In this document: positions 9,258 to 18,964 of the stretch, piece after piece
Position numbering within the stretch: position 1 is the stretch's first letter
How the letters are laid out: the number at the start of each line of letters is the position of its first letter
NCBI RefSeq assembly: GCF_014145665.1
Contig: NZ_JACHTD010000009.1
Coordinates: 1-64,000, forward strand
Direction: 5' to 3'
Source: Myroides sp. NP-2
GTDB lineage: Bacteria; Bacteroidota; Bacteroidia; Flavobacteriales; Flavobacteriaceae
Length of the DNA stretch: 64,000 nucleotides
Translations under genes and position numbers: made by a program
The notes under the pieces: generated by a model
The model's database searches: none
The model's input: the letters and a program-made list of their open reading frames with translations, nothing else
What the model was told of the DNA's origin: nothing

Positions 9258-10763
9258 ATGACAATTATGACACAAAAAATAAAACTATTTGTAAATGGAG
9301 CATTTACAGAAAGTAAAACCACTGCATACCTACCTGTAGAAAATCCTGCAAATCAAGATATTATAGCAGAAGTACCACTTACGAAAATAGAAGAAATAGA
9401 CGAGGCAATTGCCTTAGCTGGAGAAGCGTTTAAAACGTGGAAAGAAGTAGCTACACCAGAACGTGCGCGCTTATTCTTAAAATACCAGCACTTGCTAAAA
9501 GAACATCAAAAAGAAATTGCAGAGATCTTAGCGACGGAAAATGGAAAAACCTTTGCAGATGCTATGGGTGATGTATGGAGAGGAATTGAAGTAGTAGAGC
9601 ACGCTTGTTCTATCCCTACCCTTATGATGGGAGAAACAGTGGAGAACGTAGCACGTGCAGTAGATACATACAGCTACATTCAACCGTTGGGTGTATGCGC
9701 GGGAATCACGCCATTTAACTTTCCAGCAATGATTCCGTTGTGGATGTTCCCAATGGCTATTGCTTGTGGAAATACCTTTATCCTAAAACCATCAGAGCAA
9801 GCGCCAATGACAGCAATGAAATTGGCTGAATTATTCCAACAAGCAGGATTCCCTAAAGATGTTTTAAATATCGTTCACGGATCAAAAGATCAGGTAAATC
9901 ACATCTTAAATCACGAGGATATTCGTGCAATCTCCTTTGTAGGGTCTGTTCCAGTAGCGGAGCACGTATACCGTACAGGAACACACAACTTAAAACGCGT
10001 TCAAGCATTTGGTGGAGCAAAAAACCACATGGTTGTTATGCCGGATGCAAATAAACAACAAGTAATCAACAACTTGGTAGGTGCTTCTTGTGGAGCGGCT
10101 GGTCAGCGTTGTATGGCTATTAGCGTAGCAGTATTAGTTGGAGAAGCTCAAAACTGGGTGAGTGATATTAAAGAAGCGTTAAGCACAATCAAACCAGGGG
10201 TTTGGTCTGATGATGCTGCCGCTTATGGACCGCTAATCAACAAGCAAGCAAAAGAAAAGGTATTGCGCTTAATTAAAAGTGGTTACGACCAAGGAGCTGA
10301 AGTATTACTTGATGGAAGCGATTGTGTTGTACCAGGTTATGAAAAAGGATATTTTGTTGGACCTACGTTGTTTAATAAAGTAACAACAGACATGGATATC
10401 TACAAAGAAGAAATCTTTGGACCTGCATTGCTACTTATAACAGCAGATACGTTAGATGAAGCAATTCAAATCATCAACGACAACCCTTATGGAAATGGAA
10501 CGTCCATTTTTACTAATTCAGGAGCAGCAGCGCGTAAATTCCAACACGAAATTCAAGTTGGACAAATTGGAGTGAATCTTCCAATTCCGGTGCCATTGCC
10601 ATTTTTCTCTTTTACAGGATGGCGTAAGTCATTTTTCGGGGATTTACACTCTTACGGAAAACAAGGGGTTCGCTTCTATACGGAAACCAAAACGATTACA
10701 GCGCGTTGGTTTGAGGAAGATGTACCTGGAGGAAATGTAAATATGACGATTAATCTTAAATAG
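9258..10763 (+). CDS. mmsA: Methylmalonate-semialdehyde dehydrogenase (CoA-acylating)
   Basis: A 501-residue aldehyde dehydrogenase superfamily enzyme that converts methylmalonate semialdehyde, NAD and CoA to propionyl-CoA, CO2 and NADH. MmsA-type marks are [19 protein letters not shown], the FVGSVPVAE nucleotide site, and catalytic Cys in GAAGQRCMA near residue 284. The C-terminal [17 protein letters not shown] is characteristic. It makes the propionyl-CoA used by PrpC upstream in the same unit. An alternative ATG lies at 9267, three codons in. Confidence 0.93.
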   Translation: MTIMTQKIKLFVNGAFTESKTTAYLPVENPANQDIIAEVPLTKIEEIDEAIALAGEAFKTWKEVATPERARLFLKYQHLLKEHQKEIAEILATENGKTFADAMGDVWRGIEVVEHACSIPTLMMGETVENVARAVDTYSYIQPLGVCAGITPFNFPAMIPLWMFPMAIACGNTFILKPSEQAPMTAMKLAELFQQAGFPKDVLNIVHGSKDQVNHILNHEDIRAISFVGSVPVAEHVYRTGTHNLKRVQAFGGAKNHMVVMPDANKQQVINNLVGASCGAAGQRCMAISVAVLVGEAQNWVSDIKEALSTIKPGVWSDDAAAYGPLINKQAKEKVLRLIKSGYDQGAEVLLDGSDCVVPGYEKGYFVGPTLFNKVTTDMDIYKEEIFGPALLLITADTLDEAIQIINDNPYGNGTSIFTNSGAAARKFQHEIQVGQIGVNLPIPVPLPFFSFTGWRKSFFGDLHSYGKQGVRFYTETKTITARWFEEDVPGGNVNMTINLK

Positions 10764-10777
10764 GGGAAGTAGGTATT

Positions 10778-11938
10778 ATGCAATTTAATTTAGATGAAAA
10801 TCAATTAGCATTTCAAGATGCAGCAAGGAGTTTTGCAGAAAAAGAACTAGCGCCTTATGCTTCAGATTGGGATGCGAATAAAATATTTCCGCGTGAGGCG
10901 ATCCAAAAAGCTGGAGAACAAGGTTTTTGTGGGGTTTACACGCGTGAAGAAGTAGGGGGATTGGGATTCTCAAGATTAGACGCTGCGATTATATTTGAAG
11001 AATTAGCTGCAGCTTGCCCATCGACAACTGCTTATATAACAATTCACAATATGGTGACCTGGATGATCGATACCTTTGGAAGCGAAAGCGTTCGCCAAAC
11101 GATTTGTCCACCATTAGCTGCTGGAGTGAAGTTTGGATCTTACTGCTTAACAGAACCTGATTCGGGTTCTGATGCAGCAAGTTTAAAAACAACAGCCGTA
11201 AAAAAGGGAGATAGCTATGTGCTCAATGGTACCAAAGCGTTTATTTCTGGAGCTGGAGAGAGTGACTACCTTGTGGTGATGGCTCGTACTGGAGAAGCAG
11301 GTCCAAAGGGAATCAGTGCTTTTGTAGTACCTGCTGATGCGGCAGGTATTAGCTTTGGAGAGAAAGAAAAAAAACTAGGTTGGAATACACAGCCCACGCG
11401 TTTTGTGTTCTTTGATCAGGTTGAAATACCTGCTGAATACTTATTGGGTAAAGAAGGGGATGGATTTAAGATTGCTTTGAAAGGGCTTGACGGGGGACGT
11501 ATCAATGTGGGTATTTGTTCTGTTGGAGCTGCTCAAGGAGCCTTAAATTTAGCACAGCGCTATATGCACGAACGCATGCAGTTTGGCAAATCACTCGCTC
11601 AATTTCAAGCCTTGCAATTTAAAATTGCCGATATGGTGACTGAATTAGTAGCTGCTCGTCAAATGGTGTACTTGGCTGCGTTTAAACTCGATACCCAAGA
11701 CGCAAACGCAACGACGTATTGTGCCATGGCGAAGCGTTTTGCAACAGACAATAGCTTTACTGTGTGCAACGAAGCCTTACAATTATTGGGAGGCTATGGG
11801 TGTACCCAAGACTTTCCAGTGGAGCGTTTGATGCGCGACGCCCGCGTTCATCAAATCGTAGAAGGAACCAATGAAATAATGAAATTGGTCATCTCAAGAA
11901 GAATATTAGAAGAAGGAGCAACAGCCGAAATACGTTAA
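10778..11938 (+). CDS. Acyl-CoA dehydrogenase, probably isobutyryl-CoA dehydrogenase
   Basis: A 386-residue FAD acyl-CoA dehydrogenase. Family signatures are CLTEPDSGSDAASL in the flavin-binding middle domain, MQFGKSLAQFQALQFKIADM, and VEGTNEIMK near the C-terminus with the catalytic Glu. Within this valine operon the natural role is oxidation of isobutyryl-CoA to methacrylyl-CoA, passing electrons to an electron-transfer flavoprotein. Branched-chain and short-chain members are hard to tell apart by sequence, so the substrate is inferred from context. The stop is 1 bp before the next start. Confidence 0.85.
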   Translation: MQFNLDENQLAFQDAARSFAEKELAPYASDWDANKIFPREAIQKAGEQGFCGVYTREEVGGLGFSRLDAAIIFEELAAACPSTTAYITIHNMVTWMIDTFGSESVRQTICPPLAAGVKFGSYCLTEPDSGSDAASLKTTAVKKGDSYVLNGTKAFISGAGESDYLVVMARTGEAGPKGISAFVVPADAAGISFGEKEKKLGWNTQPTRFVFFDQVEIPAEYLLGKEGDGFKIALKGLDGGRINVGICSVGAAQGALNLAQRYMHERMQFGKSLAQFQALQFKIADMVTELVAARQMVYLAAFKLDTQDANATTYCAMAKRFATDNSFTVCNEALQLLGGYGCTQDFPVERLMRDARVHQIVEGTNEIMKLVISRRILEEGATAEIR

Positions 11939-11939
11939 T

Positions 11940-13049
11940 ATGAGTTTAATTCTAACAGAAATAAAAAATAGGGTAGGTTTTATCACCTTAAATTCAGAAG
12001 CAACGCTAAATTCCCTGAATTTATCGATGATTGAAGCGTTAACAACGGTGATTGAAACCTGGAAAACATCAGAGGAAGTAGCGTGTATCTTCATACAAGG
12101 AGCAGGTGAAAAAGCGCTATGTGCAGGGGGAGATGTTCGACAATTATACGACAATATAATTGCTCAACGTGCGATAGATCCCACACAAGTACCAGCGGGA
12201 TGTTTTGATTTTTTTGCAAAAGAATATGCTTTAAATTACGCCATACATACCTATCCAAAACCCATTATTGTATGGGGACATGGAATTGTTATGGGGGGCG
12301 GAATTGGCGTGATGGTTGGAGCTTCTCATCGCATTGTTACAGAGCGTAGTAAACTAGCTATGCCTGAAATTACAATTGGACTATTTCCCGATGTAGGAGC
12401 GACTTGGTTCTTAAACCGCATGCCATCCGCTTATGGCGTGTATTTAGGATTAACTGGTGCTCGCTTAGATGCTGCGGATTGTCGTTTCTTAGGACTTGCG
12501 GATTACTATATGGAATCTACTGAAAAACAAAGTGTTATAGATGCTTTGGTCGGGATGAAGTGGAGTGATGCCATTGAAAAACAAGTAGATGAATTATTGG
12601 CAACTATAGCGAAAAAATATGTTGTTGCGGCATCACAAGCGGCAGAACATCAGGCCTTTATTTCACAGTTTGAAGGAGTTACTACTTTAGGGGAGTTCCG
12701 CACGGTATTGAACAACTACACGCCAAAGGATAGTTGGATTGAAGCGGGCCTACAAAGTTTTGAAAAAGGGTCTCCTAGTTCGGCACATATCATTTTTAGG
12801 CAGTTGAAAGAAGGAAAAGACTACACCTTAGCGCAAGTATTCCAAACGGAGTTGAACTTGGCTTGTCAATGTTGTATACACCCTGATTTTGCTGAGGGTG
12901 TACGTGCCTTATTAGTAGATAAAGACCAATCTCCTAAATGGCAACCTGCTACTTTAGAAGATGTTACGGACGGTTGGGTAGACAGCTATTTTACCCCGCT
13001 TTGGACGAAAGAGAATCACGTATTAAAGAATTTAGGTAAAACCGAATAG
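11940..13049 (+). CDS. 3-hydroxyisobutyryl-CoA hydrolase
   Basis: A 369-residue crotonase-fold protein longer than true enoyl-CoA hydratases, the usual size of HIBCH enzymes. The oxyanion segment GHGIVMGGGIGVMVG and the MPEITIGLFPDVGATWFLNR segment with the conserved Glu and Asp are characteristic. It releases free 3-hydroxyisobutyrate from its CoA ester, the step specific to valine breakdown. It begins 1 bp after the acyl-CoA dehydrogenase stop (TAATATG), so translation is probably coupled. Confidence 0.9.
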   Translation: MSLILTEIKNRVGFITLNSEATLNSLNLSMIEALTTVIETWKTSEEVACIFIQGAGEKALCAGGDVRQLYDNIIAQRAIDPTQVPAGCFDFFAKEYALNYAIHTYPKPIIVWGHGIVMGGGIGVMVGASHRIVTERSKLAMPEITIGLFPDVGATWFLNRMPSAYGVYLGLTGARLDAADCRFLGLADYYMESTEKQSVIDALVGMKWSDAIEKQVDELLATIAKKYVVAASQAAEHQAFISQFEGVTTLGEFRTVLNNYTPKDSWIEAGLQSFEKGSPSSAHIIFRQLKEGKDYTLAQVFQTELNLACQCCIHPDFAEGVRALLVDKDQSPKWQPATLEDVTDGWVDSYFTPLWTKENHVLKNLGKTE

Positions 13050-13052
13050 TGT

Positions 13053-13934
13053 ATGGCAAAAATAGCTTTTATAGGCTTAGGAAATATGGGTGGTCCAATG
13101 GCCGCCAACCTAATTAAGAATGGACACCAAGTAACCGGCTTTGACGTTAGTGAAGCTGCTTTAAATCAATTGGTTGCCCATGGAGGACAAGTGGCGGCAA
13201 CGGCACTTGAAGTGGCCAGTGGAGCTGAAGTGGTAGTTTCAATGCTACCTTCTGGAAAACACGTGGCCGATTTGTATACGGAAGCGTTTATGGCGCAATT
13301 ACAGCCAAATGCTGTTTTAATCGATAGCAGTACCATTGATGCTGTAACAGCTCGTAGCGTTGCAGCTAAAGCAGTAGCTTTAGGACATGCAATGATTGAT
13401 GCTCCAGTTTCTGGAGGAACGGCAGGAGCTCAAGCGGGAACGTTGACGTTTATCGTGGGGGGTGCAGCAGCTGATTTTGAACGTGCCAAACCTATTTTAG
13501 AAGCGATGGGACAAAATATATTTTACGCAGGAGAATCTGGTGCTGGTCAAGTGGCTAAGATCTGTAACAATATGTTGTTAGCGATTCATATGATTGGTAC
13601 GTCAGAAGCAATTAACCTGGGTGTTCGCCATGGCTTAGATCCTAAAGTGCTAAGTGAAATCATGCAAAAAAGCTCAGGTAGAAACTGGTCTTTAGAGGTG
13701 TATAATCCCTATCCTGGTGTATCGGAAACCACACCAGCATCTAAGGGATATGCAGGTGGTTTTGCCGTTGATTTGATGGCAAAAGATCTAGGACTTGCTG
13801 CTGAAGCAAGTTTAGATACAAAGAGTTCGACTCCACTAGGTCATGCTGCACTGAATTTATACCGCATGTGGAGTGAGGCAGGAAATGGAAAGTTTGACTT
13901 TTCGAGTATAATCAAATTTTTAAACCAGCAATAG
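13053..13934 (+). CDS. mmsB: 3-hydroxyisobutyrate dehydrogenase
   Basis: A 293-residue beta-hydroxyacid dehydrogenase. The N-terminal Rossmann motif is GLGNMGGPMAANL, the substrate loop is APVSGGTAGAQAGTL, and the catalytic Lys lies in GQVAKICNNMLLA. It oxidises 3-hydroxyisobutyrate to methylmalonate semialdehyde with NAD, feeding MmsA. It starts 3 bp after the hydrolase stop, so the enzymes that make and use 3-hydroxyisobutyrate are adjacent. Confidence 0.93.
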   Translation: MAKIAFIGLGNMGGPMAANLIKNGHQVTGFDVSEAALNQLVAHGGQVAATALEVASGAEVVVSMLPSGKHVADLYTEAFMAQLQPNAVLIDSSTIDAVTARSVAAKAVALGHAMIDAPVSGGTAGAQAGTLTFIVGGAAADFERAKPILEAMGQNIFYAGESGAGQVAKICNNMLLAIHMIGTSEAINLGVRHGLDPKVLSEIMQKSSGRNWSLEVYNPYPGVSETTPASKGYAGGFAVDLMAKDLGLAAEASLDTKSSTPLGHAALNLYRMWSEAGNGKFDFSSIIKFLNQQ

Positions 13935-13936
13935 TT

Positions 13937-14719
13937 ATGAATTTTGAAACTTTAATTTACCAACAAGAAGGGTATGTAGGCACCTTGACGATTAATCGTC
14001 CTGATGCGCTAAATGCGTTGAATAAAACGGTATTGGCGGAATTGAAATCATTTGCAGAACAAGTGAAAGACAAAGGCGATCTTCGCGTTTTGATTCTAAC
14101 GGGTTCTGGTGAAAAAGCATTTGTTGCTGGCGCAGATATTAAAGCCATGCAAAGCATGACTCCCCAAGAGGCAACTGAATTTTCCTATGTAGCACAAGCG
14201 GCATTTAACGCTATTGAAGCTTTGCCTTTTGCGGTAATAGCAGCAGTAAACGGATTTGCTTTAGGTGGTGGATGTGAACTAGCATTGTCTTGTGATATTA
14301 TTTTGGCCAGTGAAAAAGCTAAGTTTGGTCTACCAGAATCTACACTGGGCTTACTTCCATGCTTTGGTGGAACACAGCGTTTACCAAGAGCCATTGGACT
14401 ATACAAGGCAAAGGAAATGGTATTCACTGGAGATTTCTACTCCGCAGCTGCTTGCGAAGCCATGGGATTTGTCAATCGCGTTGTAGCGGCAGAAGATTTG
14501 TTACATCAAGCAAAAGAAATGGCTCAGACAATTGCTTCTAGAGGACCTATTGCAGTGGCAAAAGCCAAAGAATCTATGCATACGGGTTATGATTTGACTT
14601 TAGCTGATGGACTTAAACAAGAAGGAGCTTTTTTTGGTACTTTGTTTAACACAGCGGATCAAAAAGAAGGAATTGGAGCTTTTATCGAAAAGAGAAAGCC
14701 TGATTTCAAAGGAAAATAA
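13937..14719 (+). CDS. Enoyl-CoA hydratase (methacrylyl-CoA hydratase by context)
   Basis: A 260-residue crotonase-family hydratase of standard length with GFALGGGCELALSCD (first catalytic Glu region) and FGLPESTLGLLPCFGGTQRL (second catalytic Glu). It adds water across a 2-enoyl-CoA; in this operon the likely substrate is methacrylyl-CoA, giving 3-hydroxyisobutyryl-CoA for the hydrolase two genes upstream. It is the last gene, 2 bp after mmsB, and is followed by a strong terminator. A wider fatty-acid role cannot be excluded. Confidence 0.88.
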   Translation: MNFETLIYQQEGYVGTLTINRPDALNALNKTVLAELKSFAEQVKDKGDLRVLILTGSGEKAFVAGADIKAMQSMTPQEATEFSYVAQAAFNAIEALPFAVIAAVNGFALGGGCELALSCDIILASEKAKFGLPESTLGLLPCFGGTQRLPRAIGLYKAKEMVFTGDFYSAAACEAMGFVNRVVAAEDLLHQAKEMAQTIASRGPIAVAKAKESMHTGYDLTLADGLKQEGAFFGTLFNTADQKEGIGAFIEKRKPDFKGK

Positions 14720-14741
14720 TCGCTTTTAGCACAAATAAATA

Positions 14742-14777
14742 AGGGCGTACTACCACTGGTAGTACGCCCTATTTTTA
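14742..14777 (+). terminator. Intrinsic terminator of the prp-mms operon
   Basis: A 14-bp perfect inverted repeat (14742-14755 with 14757-14770) is followed by ATTTTTAT. It ends the eight-gene operon and lies between convergent genes, so it could also slow transcription from ddh. Confidence 0.9.
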
Positions 14778-14793
14778 TAGGATAGGTTGCTTA

Positions 14794-15780
14794 TTATAAA
14801 AGAGAAGCCCTCAATTCTTCTGCTGATTTTGGCGATAGATACCCCAACGGAATATCAAAAACTGTTTTGGCACCAGTATGTCCTTCTTTCGCCATTTTGG
14901 CGATTGCACGTGAAAAAGCCACGAGTACAGCAGCTGTAAACTCAGGATTGCTTTCTAGCTTTAACCCAAATTCGAGGTTTTGTTGATGTCCTTGTCCTGT
15001 CTCACCGGAACGCAAGACAAAACCTCCATGAGGCATCGCATTGTGGTCGCGTTTTAGTTCTTCTTCTGTAATGAAGTGAACGGTGGTGTGGTATGGTTCA
15101 AAATAATTGGGCATGGTTTTAATAGCGCGTGCAATTTCATTTTGATCAGCTCCTTCTTCAGCTACTACATAACACACTCTTTGGTGTTTTTCTGCTGCAG
15201 TAAAACTAGGGTATTCTCCAGCGCGTACCTTGGCTAATGCTGTTTCAATAGGCAAGGTATACTGCACGCCATGTTTAACCCCTGCAAGTCGACGAATAGC
15301 GTCTGAGTGTCCTTGACTCAAACCTTTCCCCCAAAACGTATAGGTTTCTCCTTTAGGCAAAATGCTTTCGCCTAATAAACGCAACATCGAAAAAAGTCCT
15401 GGATCCCATCCCGTTGAAATTAAACTAAGGGTGTGATTGGCCTTTGCACATTGGTCTACTTTTGCAAAATAAGCAGGAATTTCTCCGTGGTTATCAAAAC
15501 TGTCTACGGTGTGAAAGTGTGCAGCAATTTGTGTTACTTGCTCTGGTAAATCTGTTGAAGATCCGCCACATAGCAACATAACATCAATCTTACCTTTGTA
15601 CTCCAGTATGCGATCAAGGGCAATTACCGCAGAAGTAGTCGCAAGTGCTTCTGGTGCACGTCTAGTAAAAATGGCTACTAGCTCTAAATCAGCATTTTGT
15701 TGAATGGCATATGCTACGCCTTTTCCTAAATTTCCATAACCTACAATTCCTATGCGAATAGGGGATGTTGTGTGTGTCAT
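14794..15780 (-). CDS. ddh: meso-Diaminopimelate D-dehydrogenase
   Basis: A 328-residue NADPH-dependent enzyme that makes meso-diaminopimelate directly from tetrahydrodipicolinate, ammonia and NADPH for lysine and peptidoglycan synthesis. The Rossmann motif GIVGYGNLGKGV is at residues 10-21. The substrate region includes LCGGSSTDLPEQ, DSFDNH and STGWDPGLFS, all typical of the DAP dehydrogenase family, and KGLSQGHSDAIRR follows. It is transcribed towards the prp-mms operon. No other lysine genes are near. Confidence 0.93.
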   Translation of the reverse strand: MTHTTSPIRIGIVGYGNLGKGVAYAIQQNADLELVAIFTRRAPEALATTSAVIALDRILEYKGKIDVMLLCGGSSTDLPEQVTQIAAHFHTVDSFDNHGEIPAYFAKVDQCAKANHTLSLISTGWDPGLFSMLRLLGESILPKGETYTFWGKGLSQGHSDAIRRLAGVKHGVQYTLPIETALAKVRAGEYPSFTAAEKHQRVCYVVAEEGADQNEIARAIKTMPNYFEPYHTTVHFITEEELKRDHNAMPHGGFVLRSGETGQGHQQNLEFGLKLESNPEFTAAVLVAFSRAIAKMAKEGHTGAKTVFDIPLGYLSPKSAEELRASLL

Positions 15781-15957
15781 ACGATATATTTTTAAGCACT
15801 ACTGCTCTTTTGTTTGAGAAAGTCCAAAAATACTCAAAAGTTTAGAGACTCAGGGCTACTGTGATGTGATTTATTCGCTTGAGCATGGAGGGCATAGGTG
15901 ATGTAGACTTGTGTTGTCTTTTGTGAACAACGCTTAGCTTCATTTTATAGCCTTGCC

Positions 15958-16377
15958 TTACTGACGTATATACTTTGGGGTAGGATCAGGAGATACCTGT
16001 ATGGGATAGTTTGAAAAATCACTGAAAACAGCCTTTGCACGGTAACTTTTGATATAATCTTTATCGTAGATTATCCCTGGAGTAGTGATGGGAATTTCCT
16101 TAGATTCCCCTGGTAGAATTAACCATTTATCTGAGGTTAAGGTTGTGTTTTCACGCGTTTCTGCTTGAACAAATACACTGATATTGTAATTGACCTTGGA
16201 TTGTACGACAAACATAAATTGAGTAGATTCATTCGTTGCTTGTTCACTAATTTGAGGGCCTATATAGTGAATACTCGTACTCTTATCACCTAAATAGTGT
16301 TGATCTTTCGAACAACTTGAAGTTAATCCTAGTACAAGAACAAGAAAGGCCAGGCTAAAATTTCTCATCATTTTCAT
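15958..16377 (-). CDS. Small predicted lipoprotein, function unknown
   Basis: A 139-residue protein with a lipoprotein signal: MKMMRNF then a hydrophobic stretch and lipobox LTSSC at about residue 22, followed by SKDQ. The mature part is a short all-beta-like domain, possibly an immunoglobulin-like fold (regions around FVVQSKVNYNISVFVQ and DKWLILPGESKEIPI). It should be anchored to the outer or inner membrane. I recognise no family. It stands alone, with 177 bp to ddh and a divergent S41 peptidase 260 bp upstream. Confidence 0.7.
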   Translation of the reverse strand: MKMMRNFSLAFLVLVLGLTSSCSKDQHYLGDKSTSIHYIGPQISEQATNESTQFMFVVQSKVNYNISVFVQAETRENTTLTSDKWLILPGESKEIPITTPGIIYDKDYIKSYRAKAVFSDFSNYPIQVSPDPTPKYIRQ

Positions 16378-16578
16378 TTTAAAGATGCTAAGATAGTATT
16401 TCTGTGTTTTAATAGATGATATCCAATTATATTAACAGTTATTTTAATATTATACCGCATTTTATTCCGATTAATTGGGATAATGTGTCACTTTGTAGCT
16501 AACGTTATTTTAAAAAGGGACGCAAATGAAAAATAGTAGGGGAAATTTGCCTTGACCATTATTTTTACACTATTTATG

Positions 16579-16607
16579 TTGCTAGAATAATAAAATTGTT
16601 ATTTTTG
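16579..16607 (+). promoter_or_regulatory. Promoter of the S41 peptidase gene
   Basis: TTG at 16579-16581 and TATTTTTG at 16600-16607 fit the Bacteroidota consensus with an 18-bp spacer, about 30 bp before the start codon. Confidence 0.6.
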
Positions 16608-16637
16608 ACGTTTTAACAAGTAAATCTTTATAATGAT

Positions 16638-18101
16638 ATGAGAAATGTCGTATGGGCTATTTTTTTTAGCTTATTTTGTAATTTTAGTGTTTTTTCCCAA
16701 GTAAAAGGAAACTACTATACAGCTAAAGAATATATAGAAGATTTTGACTTTATGGTTGATCTTGTCAAGCATCAACACCCGAATCCCTTTCGTTTTATAA
16801 CCGAAAAAGACTTTGACAAAGAAGTTAGTAAAAGGAGAAAAAGGCTGGAGAAAGAACCTACTTTAGAGCGTTTTATCTTAGACAATCCGCTCTATTTAAT
16901 TCGAGATGCTCATTTGGAATTAATTTCTGATCCTTTGCTGTTTGAAAAGTATTCCAAGCAGGCAAATTTCTTTCCTTTGTCGACATTGGTTTATGACAAT
17001 AGAGTATGGGTGAATCAGTATTCTTTTGCCATTCCTAGTGGGGCTGAGCTACTCCGTGTCAATGGGCAAGATGTGGGGGATTTACTACGTCAAATGCCAG
17101 ACAAAGTTGATGGTCATGTACAAGCGAGTACACAGAAAGATTTTAGCCTATATATTTCCTTGTTTTTTCCAAAGGCAACTGTATATACAGTTGAATATCG
17201 CGCTAATCCAAAAGAGGATGTAAAAACGATACAAATCAACTCGGTCAACTATATGACCTATGACTATAACAACAATAAGTCCATTCTACCTTTAGCACTT
17301 ATGGCTTATAAGACAGGTATTTACGGAATGGCTATTGACGATAGTACGTATATCCTCTATATTAAATCGTTTAATCCATCTGAAGAATATGCGTATACGA
17401 TATTGAATGCTGTTTTTGCCGAAATAAAGGAAAAAAACATACAGCACTTGATTATAGATATACGCGATAATGCAGGAGGTTCTCTGTCTAATATTCCGCT
17501 GTTTTACTCGTTTATTAGCAAAAGTAAGACGTTTAAAAACAGTTATAAGTACGCTACAAAAGTTCCAGAAATACGCGTAAAGGACAATTTAGTGGACGAA
17601 AATGATAAGCTAGCTACGGGTAGTGAGATTGCGGCTTTAAACAACTTTATGAAGCAGCGTTTCGACCTAGCAGAAGATGGTTTTTATTATGGAAACAACC
17701 GTTTAGAAGAGTACTATATTGAAAATTATCCACAAGATAAAAACGCTTTTACGGGTACAGTAGTCTTACTACAAAACAACAATACAGTTTCTGCGGCTGC
17801 CTACTTTGCCTATGTGTTTGAGCTAAATCAACGCGGTCTCAAAGTAGGGCAAGAAACGAGAAGTTGTGGAAATTTCACCACCGCAGCTTGGTTTCTCAAC
17901 TACAAATTACCTCATTCAGGTTTTCTAGTAACCATACCGAGAAGTGAGATCTTCTTCAATGTTTTGGCGAATAAAGAAAACAGTTGTAGAGGGGTTATAC
18001 CTGATTATACAATCACAGCTGAAGCCTTTCAGGAAGGCTTACAAAAGGGAGAAGATGCAGAGTTACAATTAGCGTTGTCTGTGCTGAAAAAAGGCAATTA
18101 A
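16638..18101 (+). CDS. Exported S41 family (tail-specific protease-like) peptidase
   Basis: A 487-residue protein with an N-terminal signal (MRNVVWAIFFSLFCNFSVFS). The C-terminal half is an S41/TSP catalytic domain: DIRDNAGGS near residue 276, and NNNTVSAAAYFAY near residue 380, where the Ser would be the nucleophile; GLKVGQETRSCG follows. The N-terminal half holds a helical domain and a PDZ-like piece (IPSGAELLRVNGQDV). S41 enzymes use a Ser/Lys dyad; the Lys is not obvious in the usual spacing, so activity is likely but not certain. It is monocistronic with its own terminator. Confidence 0.8.
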   Translation: MRNVVWAIFFSLFCNFSVFSQVKGNYYTAKEYIEDFDFMVDLVKHQHPNPFRFITEKDFDKEVSKRRKRLEKEPTLERFILDNPLYLIRDAHLELISDPLLFEKYSKQANFFPLSTLVYDNRVWVNQYSFAIPSGAELLRVNGQDVGDLLRQMPDKVDGHVQASTQKDFSLYISLFFPKATVYTVEYRANPKEDVKTIQINSVNYMTYDYNNNKSILPLALMAYKTGIYGMAIDDSTYILYIKSFNPSEEYAYTILNAVFAEIKEKNIQHLIIDIRDNAGGSLSNIPLFYSFISKSKTFKNSYKYATKVPEIRVKDNLVDENDKLATGSEIAALNNFMKQRFDLAEDGFYYGNNRLEEYYIENYPQDKNAFTGTVVLLQNNNTVSAAAYFAYVFELNQRGLKVGQETRSCGNFTTAAWFLNYKLPHSGFLVTIPRSEIFFNVLANKENSCRGVIPDYTITAEAFQEGLQKGEDAELQLALSVLKKGN

Positions 18102-18126
18102 TTTCTTTATTTTTTTATATAATAGT

Positions 18127-18165
18127 AAACAACCCCACCTGTATTTTGTGGGGTTGTTTTTTTTT
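18127..18165 (+). terminator. Intrinsic terminator after the S41 peptidase gene
   Basis: A 12-bp stem (18127-18138 with 18148-18159) is followed by a long T run. It also lies at the 3' end of the convergent M15 peptidase gene. Confidence 0.9.
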
Positions 18166-18181
18166 ATGTAATGCTCCTTTT

Positions 18182-18946
18182 TTATTCGAGTAGTCTGACC
18201 AGTTCAAAGTGCATTCCATCAGGTTTTGTAAAGTGACCTCCCCAATAGAAACCATGAGCGTGGGCTAGAGGAACAATTTCGCGCACAGATCCCAGAGCAC
18301 CTAAAAGAGCAGGTTGCTCCTGCCAAGGATTCCATGCGACATTGAGATCAAAGGCGGTACCAAAAGCGTGGTTCGACAAAACTGTCGTTGATCCTCTAAC
18401 TAATCGAGGTACATAACTCCCTCCAAAACTCATTACTTTAGTTAATAAGCCTTGGCGTTCAATCGCTTGAAAAAAATCAAGCAATTGAGAAACCCCTTTG
18501 CGGTGAAAGCGAATGTGCTGTAGATGGGGAAAAAGCGCTTGAAGTTGAGGCACTTGTACTGTTACTATATTACGCGCTTCAAAGTCGTTGACCATTGTGA
18601 TATTTTCAGGATTGCCAGCAAGTGGCGTTGCCTTAAATTTAATAAGGCCAAACGTTGCAAATCGCTCTTGCTGTGACTTTAGTGGAGCAAAAGCAGGTTT
18701 TAGTGGAAATGCTCTGCGTTGAGGCTCAGAAAAAGGCATGCCATCCCTATAAGCAGCAAACCATGTCGCATTGCCTATATAGCCGTCATCTACTGTGTTT
18801 TTCTGCCTTTGATAGGCTTTAACTGCAACTTCTAACGTTGGATCATAGCACTCGTCTATAGGGAATTCATAACGGCCTATTGCCTTCAAAAACGATTTCC
18901 ATTGGGCGATTTCTGGGTTGTACATCTGGGGTTTTAGGACTTGCAT
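18182..18946 (-). CDS. Peptidoglycan-binding M15 peptidase (D-Ala-D-Ala carboxypeptidase/endolysin-like)
   Basis: A 254-residue protein without a signal peptide. Residues about 1-80 resemble a peptidoglycan-binding domain (helix with VAVKAYQRQKNTVDDGYIGNATW). The C-terminal half has the zinc ligands of the M15 fold: SNHAFGTAFDLN (His and Asp) and DGMHFE (third His). Such enzymes cut peptide stems of peptidoglycan; phage endolysins and VanY-type enzymes share the fold. It is the last gene of the DUF2589 cluster, 18 bp after the preceding gene. Absence of an export signal suggests release by lysis or another route, or a cytosolic role. Confidence 0.8.
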   Translation of the reverse strand: MQVLKPQMYNPEIAQWKSFLKAIGRYEFPIDECYDPTLEVAVKAYQRQKNTVDDGYIGNATWFAAYRDGMPFSEPQRRAFPLKPAFAPLKSQQERFATFGLIKFKATPLAGNPENITMVNDFEARNIVTVQVPQLQALFPHLQHIRFHRKGVSQLLDFFQAIERQGLLTKVMSFGGSYVPRLVRGSTTVLSNHAFGTAFDLNVAWNPWQEQPALLGALGSVREIVPLAHAHGFYWGGHFTKPDGMHFELVRLLE

Positions 18947-18964
18947 AAATAGTAGATTACAGGG

